This document shows positions 9,038 through 18,753 of a stretch of DNA of 64,000 nucleotides, piece after piece; the stretch's first letter is position 1, and the number at the start of each line of letters is the position of its first letter. Under the pieces are notes generated by a model. It saw nothing but the letters and a program-made list of their open reading frames with translations, was not told where the DNA came from and made no database searches. Made by a program: the position numbers and the translations under genes. Where the stretch lies: the NCBI GenBank assembly GCA_007693585.1, contig REDH01000016.1, positions 1 to 64,000 on the forward strand, given 5' to 3'. This DNA is from Deltaproteobacteria bacterium. Lineage in GTDB: Bacteria > Myxococcota_A > Bradymonadia > REDH01.

Positions 9038-10168
9038 GTGAAGAGCGCCACGCGAATGCATGCACCTCCCCCGGGCGCGCGGCCGACGCGGCGGTGCAGG
9101 GTCCGCCTCCCGCTGGCGTTGCAGGGGGCGCTGCTGGGGGCGTTGCTCGGGATGCCCGTGATGGCCGAGGCGCAGTTGGAGGGAACGCTGCGCGCCGGGG
9201 TGGAGGCGGATGACAACCCGGGGCGGAGCACGGCGGCGCCGGAGGGGTTCAGCGCAGGGGCGCGGGTGTTCGGAGAGCTGCACCTGGCCGAGCGCCCGAC
9301 CCGGAACCTCGATCTCGGCGTCACGGCGCGGGCGGGTGGGCGGTGGAACGCCGGAGCGACCGACGCCACCGGGGGAGCCGCCGAGGCGAGCGGGCGTGCG
9401 CGGCTGTGGCTGACCCGCAGCGTGGACTGGCGGGTGCGCGGGAGCTGGCGTGAGCGAGCGGAGCGGTCCGGGGATCGCGACTATCGGCTGCTGGTCGCGG
9501 CGACGGGGCCGGGGGCCTGGATCGGCGAGCACCACGCGACCCTGGAAGGCGGGGTGGAGCGCTTCGTGTTCCACCCGCAGCCCGACGCGTCGTCCACCGG
9601 AGGAATGGCCCGGGGAGCGCTTCGGCTGCGGCTCGCGGAGTCGCTGGTCCTCCCGGTGGAGGGATCGGTCCGCAGCCGGGCCACGCGGGAGGAGGCGCTC
9701 GGGGGGCCGACGGTCCCGGGGGAGGAGCCGGGGGGGCTGTCGGAGGATGCGTCGGACCGGCGCAGGGACCTGATGCTGGGGGTTGGTGCCGGTCTGGAGT
9801 GGGAGGCGACGCGAGCGTTGCTGGAGGTGCGCTGGCGGTATGCACACAACGACTCGACGGCGTTCGCGCGCTCCTGGCGGCGTCATGTGGTCGACGCGTC
9901 GGTGACGGTCCTTCCCGTCGGGGAGCTGCTCGTGCGCGGCGCCGTGGTGGTGCAGCGCACCCGCTGGCCGGACCGGCGCCTCGACGACGAGACGATCTTC
10001 CTGGAGGACGAGAATCGCAACCAGTTCTCGCTCACCCTGGAGCACCCCGTGGCGGGGCCGGTGTTCGGCGAGGTGCGGGTCACGCACCACCGTCAGGCCT
10101 TCGGTGCGGACGAGGTGGACGACTACCGCCGCACGGTGCTGTACGGTGGTCTCGCGTGGTGGTTCTGA
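9038..10168 (+). CDS. Predicted outer-membrane beta-barrel protein
   Basis: The protein (376 residues from GTG 9038; ATG 9056 is an alternative start) has a basic N-terminus, a signal peptide (LQGALLGALLGMPVMAEAQ) and then alternating amphipathic strands rich in R/W/E/G (LDLGVTARAGGRWNAG, WRVRGSWRERAER). It ends in TVLYGGLAWWF, with the C-terminal Phe typical of barrels assembled by the Bam complex. The GVEADDN start of the mature part also occurs in barrel proteins annotated as surface lipoprotein assembly or TIGR03016-like, but I cannot assign a subfamily. The last ~100 bases are imperfectly duplicated just downstream (10216-10310). Confidence 0.7.
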   Translation: MKSATRMHAPPPGARPTRRCRVRLPLALQGALLGALLGMPVMAEAQLEGTLRAGVEADDNPGRSTAAPEGFSAGARVFGELHLAERPTRNLDLGVTARAGGRWNAGATDATGGAAEASGRARLWLTRSVDWRVRGSWRERAERSGDRDYRLLVAATGPGAWIGEHHATLEGGVERFVFHPQPDASSTGGMARGALRLRLAESLVLPVEGSVRSRATREEALGGPTVPGEEPGGLSEDASDRRRDLMLGVGAGLEWEATRALLEVRWRYAHNDSTAFARSWRRHVVDASVTVLPVGELLVRGAVVVQRTRWPDRRLDDETIFLEDENRNQFSLTLEHPVAGPVFGEVRVTHHRQAFGADEVDDYRRTVLYGGLAWWF

Positions 10169-10215
10169 GCCCGGCGCCGTGACCCTGGCGCACCCCGTCG
10201 CGTTTCGTGTCCGAT

Positions 10216-10310
10216 GAGGTGCGGGTCACGCAGCGGCAGCGCACATTCGGGCGGACCTGGTCGGCGCCCACCGCCGGACGATGTGGCAGGTCGGCCTCGC
10301 AGGGTGGTGC
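10216..10310 (+). repeat. Degenerate duplicate of the upstream gene's 3' end
   Basis: This block copies bases 10070-10161, the last ~30 codons of the barrel gene, at an offset of about 146. The first 17 bases (GAGGTGCGGGTCACGCA) are identical; the rest aligns at about two thirds identity by hand, with small indels, down to the TGGTGG near the end. The copy has no stop at the equivalent place and does not continue the gene's frame. Confidence 0.6.
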
Positions 10311-10332
10311 CGGCAGCCGGAGCGCGGGCTGC

Positions 10333-12144
<1,812 letters not shown>

Positions 12145-12297
12145 GGTCGGCGGGGGAGGGCGGCGACCTGTCCGGTCACGGCGGGGGGGAGGCGCCCGGC
12201 AGCCCGCGGGGGGGTGGCGGTCGTGCATCGGGTCGCGCCAGCCGCACCGATGCGCGCGCTCCGCTAGCCGTGCCCCCGTCGGGCGTCAAGCGATTCC

Positions 12298-12316
12298 GCC
12301 GCCCTGCGTCATCCGC
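12298..12316. repeat. Copy A of a 19-bp direct repeat flanking the Rpn-like gene
   Basis: GCCGCCCTGCGTCATCCGC is identical to bases 13768-13786, which span the stop codon of the TPR gene. Similarity continues past the exact block: GCCATCGCAAAGT here against GCCGTTGCGGAGT in the TPR gene, where all differences are transitions. The two copies lie 1,470 bases apart and enclose the Rpn-like gene and the gene-less stretch beside it. Confidence 0.6.
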
Positions 12317-12342
12317 TCGGGGCCATCGCAAAGTCGGCAAGG

Positions 12343-12361
12343 CCGCCTCCCGAGGAGGCGG
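12343..12361 (-). terminator. Hairpin downstream of the Rpn-like gene
   Basis: CCGCCTC (12343-12349) pairs with GAGGCGG (12355-12361) across a 5-base loop, about 70 bases past the stop of the minus-strand gene at 12432 and before TypA. There is no T-run. It could end the Rpn-like transcript. Confidence 0.4.
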
Positions 12362-12431
12362 GCGCGAAGGCCACGATTGCAAGCGCATTCGCGGCGCCTG
12401 CACCGGGACGGGCACGGGTGCCGCTCGCAGC

Positions 12432-13322
12432 CTACCGACCGGAGCTCTCGCGAATCGCTGCTTCCACCGCGTGCTCGAGGGCTTCGAGATCCTCGATGCC
12501 GCGCAGCTGAGCGAGACGGTTCGGTGCGAGACGTGCCGCCAGGGCAAGCAGTGCCGCCCGGCCCTCCTGTCGGCCTTCCTGTCGGCCTTCCTTTCGGCCT
12601 TCCTGTCGGCCTTCCTGCCGACCCTTCTGAAGGCCTTCCTCGAGAAGTTCGCGCCGCAGCCGATGGTAGACACTCTCCTTCTCGGTATCGGTGTGGGGAA
12701 TCTGGTTGTCCATGAGGGCCTCCATGAGTTGCTCCCGGAAGAGGGTAGGAAGGGTGCGGTCGTCGAGCAAGCGTTGCAGGCGCTCACTGGCCTGCTCCGG
12801 AGTCCTGGCTCTTCCCGCCCAGGACCAGAAGGCGTAGCCGTCTTCGGCGCGCAGGGCGCTGGTCTCCAGCAGGACCAACCCACCGTGCTCGCAGTCCGCG
12901 GTGCTCCAGACCCCCGGGGCGTCCATGGGGCCCAGTGTGGGCACGGCGTGTGCTGCATCCTCGCGCAGGCTGTCGGCCACGACGATGACGAGCGGGGGTC
13001 TTGCGGTCTCCCGCAGACGCTGGAAAGCCTCCGCACGACCCGCGCGGGGCTGGATGCGCTTCCAGGCGAGCCAGGTCTGACCCACCAGTGCGCTCGCCAG
13101 CACATGGCGCGCAACAGGGCTGGACTCGTGCTCGAAGATCACGATGCGCTCACTGCACGTGGGCACCAACGCGCCGAACCACAGCGGGGCTTCGTGGAAG
13201 TGGTACACGAGGTCCAGCTTCCGCACCTTGCGCGACATGGAGAGTTCCTGGGACACCTCGCAGTTCCCTGCGGCGAACTGCATGAGTGCGGTGAAGCGAT
13301 CTTCGTGGGGCGTGCTGGACAT
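12432..13322 (-). CDS. Rpn/PD-(D/E)XK-like nuclease-family protein
   Basis: The 296-residue protein has the layout of Rpn/YhgA-like and DUF4351-type proteins. An N-terminal region has an Asp in [10 protein letters not shown] and an acidic strand in [10 protein letters not shown], candidate PD-(D/E)XK positions. A helical middle follows, then a linker of four-residue repeats ([22 protein letters not shown]-type, about 235-255) and a short C-terminal helix. Family members are DNA endonucleases linked to recombination and are often multicopy and mobile. The catalytic Lys is not obvious, so activity is uncertain. The gene is flanked by 19-bp direct repeats (12298-12316 and 13768-13786), one of them spanning the stop of the neighbouring TPR gene. 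Confidence 0.6.
   Translation of the reverse strand: MSSTPHEDRFTALMQFAAGNCEVSQELSMSRKVRKLDLVYHFHEAPLWFGALVPTCSERIVIFEHESSPVARHVLASALVGQTWLAWKRIQPRAGRAEAFQRLRETARPPLVIVVADSLREDAAHAVPTLGPMDAPGVWSTADCEHGGLVLLETSALRAEDGYAFWSWAGRARTPEQASERLQRLLDDRTLPTLFREQLMEALMDNQIPHTDTEKESVYHRLRRELLEEGLQKGRQEGRQEGRKEGRQEGRQEGRAALLALAARLAPNRLAQLRGIEDLEALEHAVEAAIRESSGR
12560..12640. repeat. 12-bp tandem repeat coding for GRQE units
   Basis: Within the Rpn-like gene the unit CGGCCTTCCTGT recurs about five times with single-base changes, each encoding Gly-Arg-Gln/Lys-Glu on the minus strand. Since 12 is a multiple of 3, slippage changes the linker length without breaking the frame. Such linkers are typical of this protein family. 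Confidence 0.8.
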
Positions 13323-13767
13323 GGGCTTGCGGGTGGGGCTGAGCGCGCGGGTAGTCAGCGAAAGAAGCAGATGAGCACTGCGCAGGCGTTCATGTGGGAC
13401 ATCTTGCTCGGTGAGATGGCCGAGTCAAGGCCTATTGTGACCCGGGGGTCGCAATTGCGGGAGATGGCGGACCGAGAACTGGGCGTGAAGACCGCCGAAA
13501 CCGGCGTCGAGCACGTGAACCACGAGGTGTCCACCGGTCACCAGCCCGACCTCTGCATGGGGCTGTCTACCTGCGCGCCCGCATCCACGACAGGCAATGG
13601 GCCTCGGTTGGTCGCGTTCGTCCCGGTCGTCGCGCCTGCCTGCGAGAGTCGGCATCCAGGGGTCCGATGGTGCTTCGGCAGTGGCGGCTGTGGCATGGCA
13701 GTCCCCCGGAGTCGGACGGCGCTGCACGCGGATCGGGAGGTTGACACGCCGGCGCAGGGCGACGTTG
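13323..13767. other. Gene-less stretch beside the Rpn-like gene
   Basis: About 450 bases between the start of the Rpn-like gene and the end of the TPR gene. Its composition is less GC-rich than the neighbouring genes in places, and no frame shows the G/C third-position bias of the real genes. A plus frame from about 13375 (starting MSTAQAFMWDILL) looks mildly protein-like but runs into the TPR gene without a stop. It may be a decayed remnant carried with the Rpn-like gene. I cannot support a gene here. Confidence 0.4.
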
Positions 13768-13786
13768 GCCGCCCTGCGTCATCCGC
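13768..13786. repeat. Copy B of the 19-bp direct repeat, across the TPR gene stop
   Basis: GCCGCCCTGCGTCATCCGC again, identical to 12298-12316. It contains the TPR gene stop (complement at 13779-13781) and its last codons. See the entry for copy A. Confidence 0.6.
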
Positions 13787-15959
13787 CGTCGCCGTTGCGG
13801 AGTGTGATGCCGAGCCCGTCGCGCAGGTGGTGGTACGCTGCGGACGCTGCCCACGCGAGCAGCGCCTCGCGGCGGTTCGCCAGCCCCGTCCGCGCGTGCG
13901 CGGGCGTGAGCCGCTCGAGCCCGTCCAGCGCCGCCACCACGTCGTCCGCGTACAGCAGCCCCACCCGGTTCGCCTCGTCCGCCACCGACACCAGCCAGCG
14001 GTCGAGCTGGTGTCCCACGCCGCTCTCCACGATGCTCTCCGCCGCCAGCCGCAGCGCCTCGCGCATGGCCGGGTCCAGCTTGCCGTCCAGGTCCGACCGC
14101 AGCCCCTCCGCCTCCGCGGTCTCCTGCACCGGCGCCTCGGGCAGGACCGCCAGCAGCAGTCCGGCGAGCACCGTGTGGAGCTGCGGAGGCATCAGCCGCG
14201 TCGTCAGCGCGAATTCAGGCCGCATGAGATGCAGCGCCCGCGCCAGCACGAACCGCATCTCCCGTGCGTTCACCCCGCGCAGCAGCTCCGGGGACACCAG
14301 CAGCGTGGGCTGCTGGAAGTACGGGTTCACGACCCCCGGAAGACCCTCCCGCACATAGACCGCCGGGGTCTGTTCGAGCCCGAATGGCTCCCGCAGCTGC
14401 TCCAGCGTCCGGATCACCAGCAGCTCGCCATCCTCCAGCCGATCCGATCGCCGCAGCCCGAAGCTGTCCGCGTCGTGGTGCAGCCGATCGGCCATCAGGG
14501 TCCCCGCGATCCGGAACAGCGACTCCAGTGGAGCGAACGCACGCACCGGCCGCAGGTACTCCCGCCGCAGGTCGTCGGGCACCCGCACCGTCACCTGCTC
14601 GGGCCGCCGCGCGCTCAACCGGTTCACCGCCTGCTCGGCGTTGCGTGACGCGCCCCCCCGGGCCACCGCCGCCCTCAGAACGAGATACCCGCGGTCGGTC
14701 TCGCCGCCCTTCAGCAGCGCTGCGCCATACCGCTCCGCCAGATCCGGCCGCTGCGGATGCGCCAGCGTCGCCTTCTCCAGCTCCGCCAGCGGAAGCTCCT
14801 TCTCGCCCACCCGCTCGACCAGGCGCAGGATGGCGTCCTGCACCGCGTCCTCCCGGCCGTGCTGGTACGCCATCCGATACGCATGCAGCGCCTGCGTCGG
14901 CTGATTCAGCTCCGTCTCCAGCAGCATCGCCAGGTTGCGCCACAGCACCGCCAGCAGGCGCTCGTCCGCATCCTCCCGGTTGTGCGTCCGCTGGATCATC
15001 CGCGCATACGCGTTGTGCAGCTCCTCCCACAGCTCCGCGTTGCCGAGCGTGATCGTCTGCCACTCGAACACCTTCAGATCCCCGGGGTGCGCATCCAGAT
15101 GCCGATCCAGCCGCCAGCCGAGCTCCAGCGCATCCCCGAGGTGCTCTCCGTGCAGCCGCACCAGCTCTTCCGCCCGGCTCAGTCGCTCCGCCGCGTCCTC
15201 CAGCGCGCGCGCATGGGTCTCCAGGACATCGGCCAACGCACCCCAGGCCTGCCCCTCGCGCAGCCACGGCTCCACCTCCTCCCGCACCCCTTCGTCCGGC
15301 TGCAGGCGATAGGCCTCCGCCATGAGCAACGCCGCCCGCGCGTGCTCCTCCCGGTCGCGGAGCTCCCGCGCCTGGTCCATCGCCAGCTTCGCCCGCGTCG
15401 CCGGCTCCTGCACAAGCCGAAGCAGCCGCGCGCGAACCTCCGCGGCCCGCACCTCGTTCCCCTGCTCCTCCAGCACCTCCAGCAGCGTCAGCCCCACGCC
15501 GCTGTTCTCCGGCGTGTCCGCGAACGCGCGGTCCAGAAGCACCCGCGTCAGGTCGAGATCCCCCTCCGCCCGCGCCCGCTCCGCCACCCGGAATGCCGTC
15601 AGCGACCGCGACGTCGGCGTCAGCGAGTCCGCATGGTGCATCCACAGCGCCGCAAAGCACGCGTACGCCCCCTCCTCGTCCCCGTCCGCCACACGAAGCT
15701 GCCCCAGCGCCGCCGTCACCTCCCGGTTCAGCGGATCCATCGCCCACGCCTGCTCCAGCCGATCGCGCGCCTCCGCCGACCGCCCGTCCCGCAGCGCCGC
15801 AAGCCCCGCCACCCGGTGCCACCGCGCCCGCGCCACCGGATCGAGCGTCCTCGGCGCCTGCCGCGGGTCCCCGACCTCCTCCCACAACGCCTCGATCCGC
15901 CCCTCGGCGAGCATGTCCTCCCACCGCGAGAGCGTCTCCTCGAATGCCGCTTCGGCCAT
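13779..15959 (-). CDS. Large TPR-repeat protein
   Basis: The 726-residue protein starts at ATG 15959 with GGAGG 5 bases upstream. Residues 1-430 are helical-pair repeats of TPR type (ARWHRVAGLAALRDGRSAEARDRLEQAWAMDPLNREV and later copies). The last ~270 residues form a separate domain with VNPYFQQPTLLVSPELLRGVNAREMRFVLARALHLMRPE, which recalls the helix region of M48-like proteins but lacks an HExxH zinc site. There is no signal peptide, so it is probably cytoplasmic. Similar TPR proteins are common beside Ser/Thr kinases in myxobacteria, and one lies immediately upstream here. The function is unknown. Confidence 0.75.
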   Translation of the reverse strand: MAEAAFEETLSRWEDMLAEGRIEALWEEVGDPRQAPRTLDPVARARWHRVAGLAALRDGRSAEARDRLEQAWAMDPLNREVTAALGQLRVADGDEEGAYACFAALWMHHADSLTPTSRSLTAFRVAERARAEGDLDLTRVLLDRAFADTPENSGVGLTLLEVLEEQGNEVRAAEVRARLLRLVQEPATRAKLAMDQARELRDREEHARAALLMAEAYRLQPDEGVREEVEPWLREGQAWGALADVLETHARALEDAAERLSRAEELVRLHGEHLGDALELGWRLDRHLDAHPGDLKVFEWQTITLGNAELWEELHNAYARMIQRTHNREDADERLLAVLWRNLAMLLETELNQPTQALHAYRMAYQHGREDAVQDAILRLVERVGEKELPLAELEKATLAHPQRPDLAERYGAALLKGGETDRGYLVLRAAVARGGASRNAEQAVNRLSARRPEQVTVRVPDDLRREYLRPVRAFAPLESLFRIAGTLMADRLHHDADSFGLRRSDRLEDGELLVIRTLEQLREPFGLEQTPAVYVREGLPGVVNPYFQQPTLLVSPELLRGVNAREMRFVLARALHLMRPEFALTTRLMPPQLHTVLAGLLLAVLPEAPVQETAEAEGLRSDLDGKLDPAMREALRLAAESIVESGVGHQLDRWLVSVADEANRVGLLYADDVVAALDGLERLTPAHARTGLANRREALLAWAASAAYHHLRDGLGITLRNGDGG

Positions 15960-16078
15960 GCACCGCCTCCAGCTCTGCCCACGTCGTCATCACCGCCGCC
16001 CCATCCCCGACCCGCATTGTGCGGCACCCCCCGGGGAAGCGCAACGCCCCCGCGCGACCGTCCTGGCGGAATCCCCCA

Positions 16079-16226
16079 CGCGGCCGCGGGGACACGTTCC
16101 CGACCAGCAGACGGGTCCGGTTTCGGCCCGTTCCCCCCGCGCGGCCGCGGGGACACGGGCGGGGAGCCGGGGAGCCTGGGAGCGCCGAAGATTCGCCCGA
16201 ATCCCCCACGCGGCCGCGGGGACACG
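16079..16226. repeat. Three copies of a GC-palindromic intergenic repeat
   Basis: CGCGGCCGCGGGGACACG occurs at 16079-16096, 16140-16157 and 16209-16226, each preceded by a run of C (CCCCC plus A or GC). The 10-base core CGCGGCCGCG is self-complementary, and the C-run and GGG on either side add pairs, so each unit can fold. The spacings are 61 and 69 bases. The array fills the gap between the kinase gene and the TPR gene, both on the minus strand. I see no gene in 15960-16250. Confidence 0.75.
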
Positions 16227-16250
16227 GACAAGGCCGTGCTCCCGCGCGCC

Positions 16251-18650
16251 CTACGGCGTGTACACGTGCACCACCCGCTGCAACTCCCCGGGGGCCACCT
16301 CGACCGTCTCCTCCCGCTCCTGATCCCCCGATCGCGTCCGCACCCGCACCCGCCCGGCCTCCACCTCGAACCCCCGCACCGGCGACCGACCCACCGCCCG
16401 GCCGTTCACCCAGACCTCCCCGCCCGGATGCACCACCACGTTCAGCCGCCCGGGAGCGAGGTCCCGCGGCGCAGGATCCTCCACGACCGGCCGCGCCGTG
16501 CGCCCGGAGCGCCGGGTGCTGCGCCGAACCGGCTCCTCCGCGTCCACTCGCGCGGTGCGTGCTCCGGAAGCGACGGGCGGGACCTCCGCTGGCGCCTCCG
16601 CGCGCCTGGCCGGGGACGACGACTCCTCCTCGGCCTCCGCCGCGGGGAGCGCCGTGCCCGCTCGTGCGGCGTCCGGGCCCGTGTCGGCCGGTGGCGCAGC
16701 GACGATTGCGCCGCTCTCGCTGTCCCGGTCGGGCGCCGCACCCTGGCCGGCGCCCTGTCCGTCGCGCGACGCGGGTTCCGGGGGGAGGGCCGCGGCGGCC
16801 CCGTCGTCCCGGGCCGGGGCGGTCGGAGCGCCGTCGGCCGGACCTGCGACGTCCGTACCGCGTTCGCTGAGGCCGTGCGGTTCTCCGGGAGGCGACACCG
16901 CGGAGAGCGCGCTGCCGGTCCCCGTGTGCGCACCGTCGAGGGGGGCTTGCGCGGCCGCGAGAGCGTCCTGTGGCTCGCCAGTGCCCGGGGGGGCCGAGAA
17001 CCACCAGAGGCCAGCGACGGCGAGGGCGGCGATCAGGGCGGCGATCGCGGATGTTGCGCCGATCGACCGTCGGCCCGCGGGTGTTGCTCGTGGGGTGGCT
17101 GCGGCCCGGTCCGCGTGCTCGGCGGCTCTGGGCCGGTCCGGATGCTTCGCGTTGTCAGGGCCGCCCGGCGCGGCCACTTCGGCGGGTTCCGCCGCGCGCT
17201 CCGCGGGGGGAGCGTCTGCCGGGTCGTGGGCATCCGCGGCCGCGGAACGCCGGCCCCCGTGCGGCGGCACTGCTTCGCGGTCGGGGTGCGGGAGGGCGCC
17301 GAGGTCGGGGGAGAAGGGCGTGGTTCGGTCGCCGTGGGTGCTCGCGGTGTCCGGGTGGACCTGCTGCGGAGGGGCGGGTTCGTCGCCGGAGTCATCGTCT
17401 CCGGGCCGCTCGATGGCGATGCCGCCCGCGGTGGCCAGAAGGGTGAGGGGCGGGTCGTCGTCCGGGGAGGGGAGGGCGCTGCCGGGGGAGGGGGGCTCGG
17501 CTGGCGGTGCTGCCGAGCGGTCGGGGGGAGGCGTTGCGGCGTGCGGAGCGGACTCGGCGTCGAGGAGGCTGGTGCGGGAGAAGAGGCTGTCGTGCTCGTC
17601 GGGGTGGGCTTCGCGGACGAGGGCGATCATCGCCTCGAGGCTCAGCAGGGTGCTTCGTCCCTGCGGGACGGCGGGGTCGACGAGGTCTCCGGCTTCGAGG
17701 GCACGGCGGGGGTCGGGGTCGTCGTCGTCGTGGCTCTCGGCGAGGGCGTGGGCCCGGGCGACCTGCTCGCGGAGGAGGCCGAAGGTGGAGGGGGCGTTGC
17801 CGGGGGTGCTGCGGAGGTCGTGGAGGCGCTCGATGATGCCGGGAAGGTCCGGTCGGTCCTCGGGGATCTTCTGGAGGCAGTCACGGATGAGCGTGTCGAA
17901 CTCGGCGGGGAGGTGCTCGCCGCGGGCGGAGGCGAGGGGGGGCATGGGCGCGTAGGCGTGCAGGCGGAGGGTCTCGATGATGTGGCCGCCGCGGAAGGGG
18001 ACGCGTCCGGCGATGAGTTCGAAGAGGATGACGCCGAGGGCGTAGATGTCGCTGGCGGCGGTGGCGCCCTGGCCGCGGGCGACCTCGGGGGAGATGTAGA
18101 GGGGGGTGCCGAGCATCTGCTCGGAGTTGGTGAGGACGGACTCGTCGTCGTCGGCTTCGGCGCTGGCGGCGAGCCCGAAGTCGATGAGCACGGGTTCGAG
18201 TTCGCCGCCGAGCTCGGCGAGGAGGATGTTGCTCGGCTTGAGGTCGCGGTGGATGAGGCCGCCGTCGTGGACGGCGCGGAGTCCTCCTGCGATGCGTGCG
18301 GCGATGTCGACGGCGCTGGCCCAGGAGAGGGGCGCGTTGGCGCGGGACCACTGGCGGAGGGTGGGGCCCTCGAGGAACTCCATGACGAGGTAGAGGAGCC
18401 CGGCTTCGGCGTGGAAGTCGTGGACGGCGACGACGTTGGGGTGGCGGATGCGGCTCAGCAGGCGCGCTTCGCGGCGGAAGCGCTGGATGATGTTGGGCCT
18501 CTCCGCGAGGTGCGGGTGGAGGAGCTTGATGGCGACGGGGCGTCCGATCTGGACCTGGGTTCCGCGGAACACCTCGCCGTATCCGCCGCTGCCGAGGCGG
18601 TGGTCGAGGGTGTAGCGGTCAGCGGGAATCTGGGTGAATTCCGTGCCCAT
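16251..18650 (-). CDS. Transmembrane Ser/Thr protein kinase with PEGA domain
   Basis: The 799-residue protein has a complete N-terminal protein kinase domain: glycine loop LGSGGYGEVFRG, Lys42 in VAIK, catalytic loop HRDLKPSN at 134-141, DFG at 157-159, and the APE-equivalent SPE in YISPEVARG. A Pro/Ala/Asp-rich linker, one membrane helix (TSAIAALIAALAVAGLWWF), a second disordered stretch and a C-terminal PEGA-like domain (LNVVVHPGGEVWVNGRAVGRSPV) follow. This is the standard layout of myxobacterial kinases with a cytoplasmic kinase and an external sensor or binding domain. All catalytic residues are intact. The substrate is unknown; the TPR protein just downstream on the same strand is the nearest candidate. 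Confidence 0.93.
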   Translation of the reverse strand: MGTEFTQIPADRYTLDHRLGSGGYGEVFRGTQVQIGRPVAIKLLHPHLAERPNIIQRFRREARLLSRIRHPNVVAVHDFHAEAGLLYLVMEFLEGPTLRQWSRANAPLSWASAVDIAARIAGGLRAVHDGGLIHRDLKPSNILLAELGGELEPVLIDFGLAASAEADDDESVLTNSEQMLGTPLYISPEVARGQGATAASDIYALGVILFELIAGRVPFRGGHIIETLRLHAYAPMPPLASARGEHLPAEFDTLIRDCLQKIPEDRPDLPGIIERLHDLRSTPGNAPSTFGLLREQVARAHALAESHDDDDPDPRRALEAGDLVDPAVPQGRSTLLSLEAMIALVREAHPDEHDSLFSRTSLLDAESAPHAATPPPDRSAAPPAEPPSPGSALPSPDDDPPLTLLATAGGIAIERPGDDDSGDEPAPPQQVHPDTASTHGDRTTPFSPDLGALPHPDREAVPPHGGRRSAAADAHDPADAPPAERAAEPAEVAAPGGPDNAKHPDRPRAAEHADRAAATPRATPAGRRSIGATSAIAALIAALAVAGLWWFSAPPGTGEPQDALAAAQAPLDGAHTGTGSALSAVSPPGEPHGLSERGTDVAGPADGAPTAPARDDGAAAALPPEPASRDGQGAGQGAAPDRDSESGAIVAAPPADTGPDAARAGTALPAAEAEEESSSPARRAEAPAEVPPVASGARTARVDAEEPVRRSTRRSGRTARPVVEDPAPRDLAPGRLNVVVHPGGEVWVNGRAVGRSPVRGFEVEAGRVRVRTRSGDQEREETVEVAPGELQRVVHVYTP

Positions 18651-18753
18651 GGGGAGCCATGCCGATCGGGGTCAGGGGGGCCTGCGGCGGTTTAGCCCCT
18701 GCGGGCGCGTGGGGCAACCCGTTCGTCGGCTTCGAGGTCGTCGGGCCGTGCAC

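Noticed and set aside
12560-12640. CRISPR-like short repeat array
   Set aside because: The units are adjacent with no spacers and lie in frame inside a coding region; it is a linker-coding tandem repeat.
12270-14648. A 792-codon plus-strand open frame
   Set aside because: Most of it lies opposite the Rpn-like and TPR genes. Only the piece over the 13323-13767 gap looks slightly protein-like, and it lacks codon bias and an independent stop.
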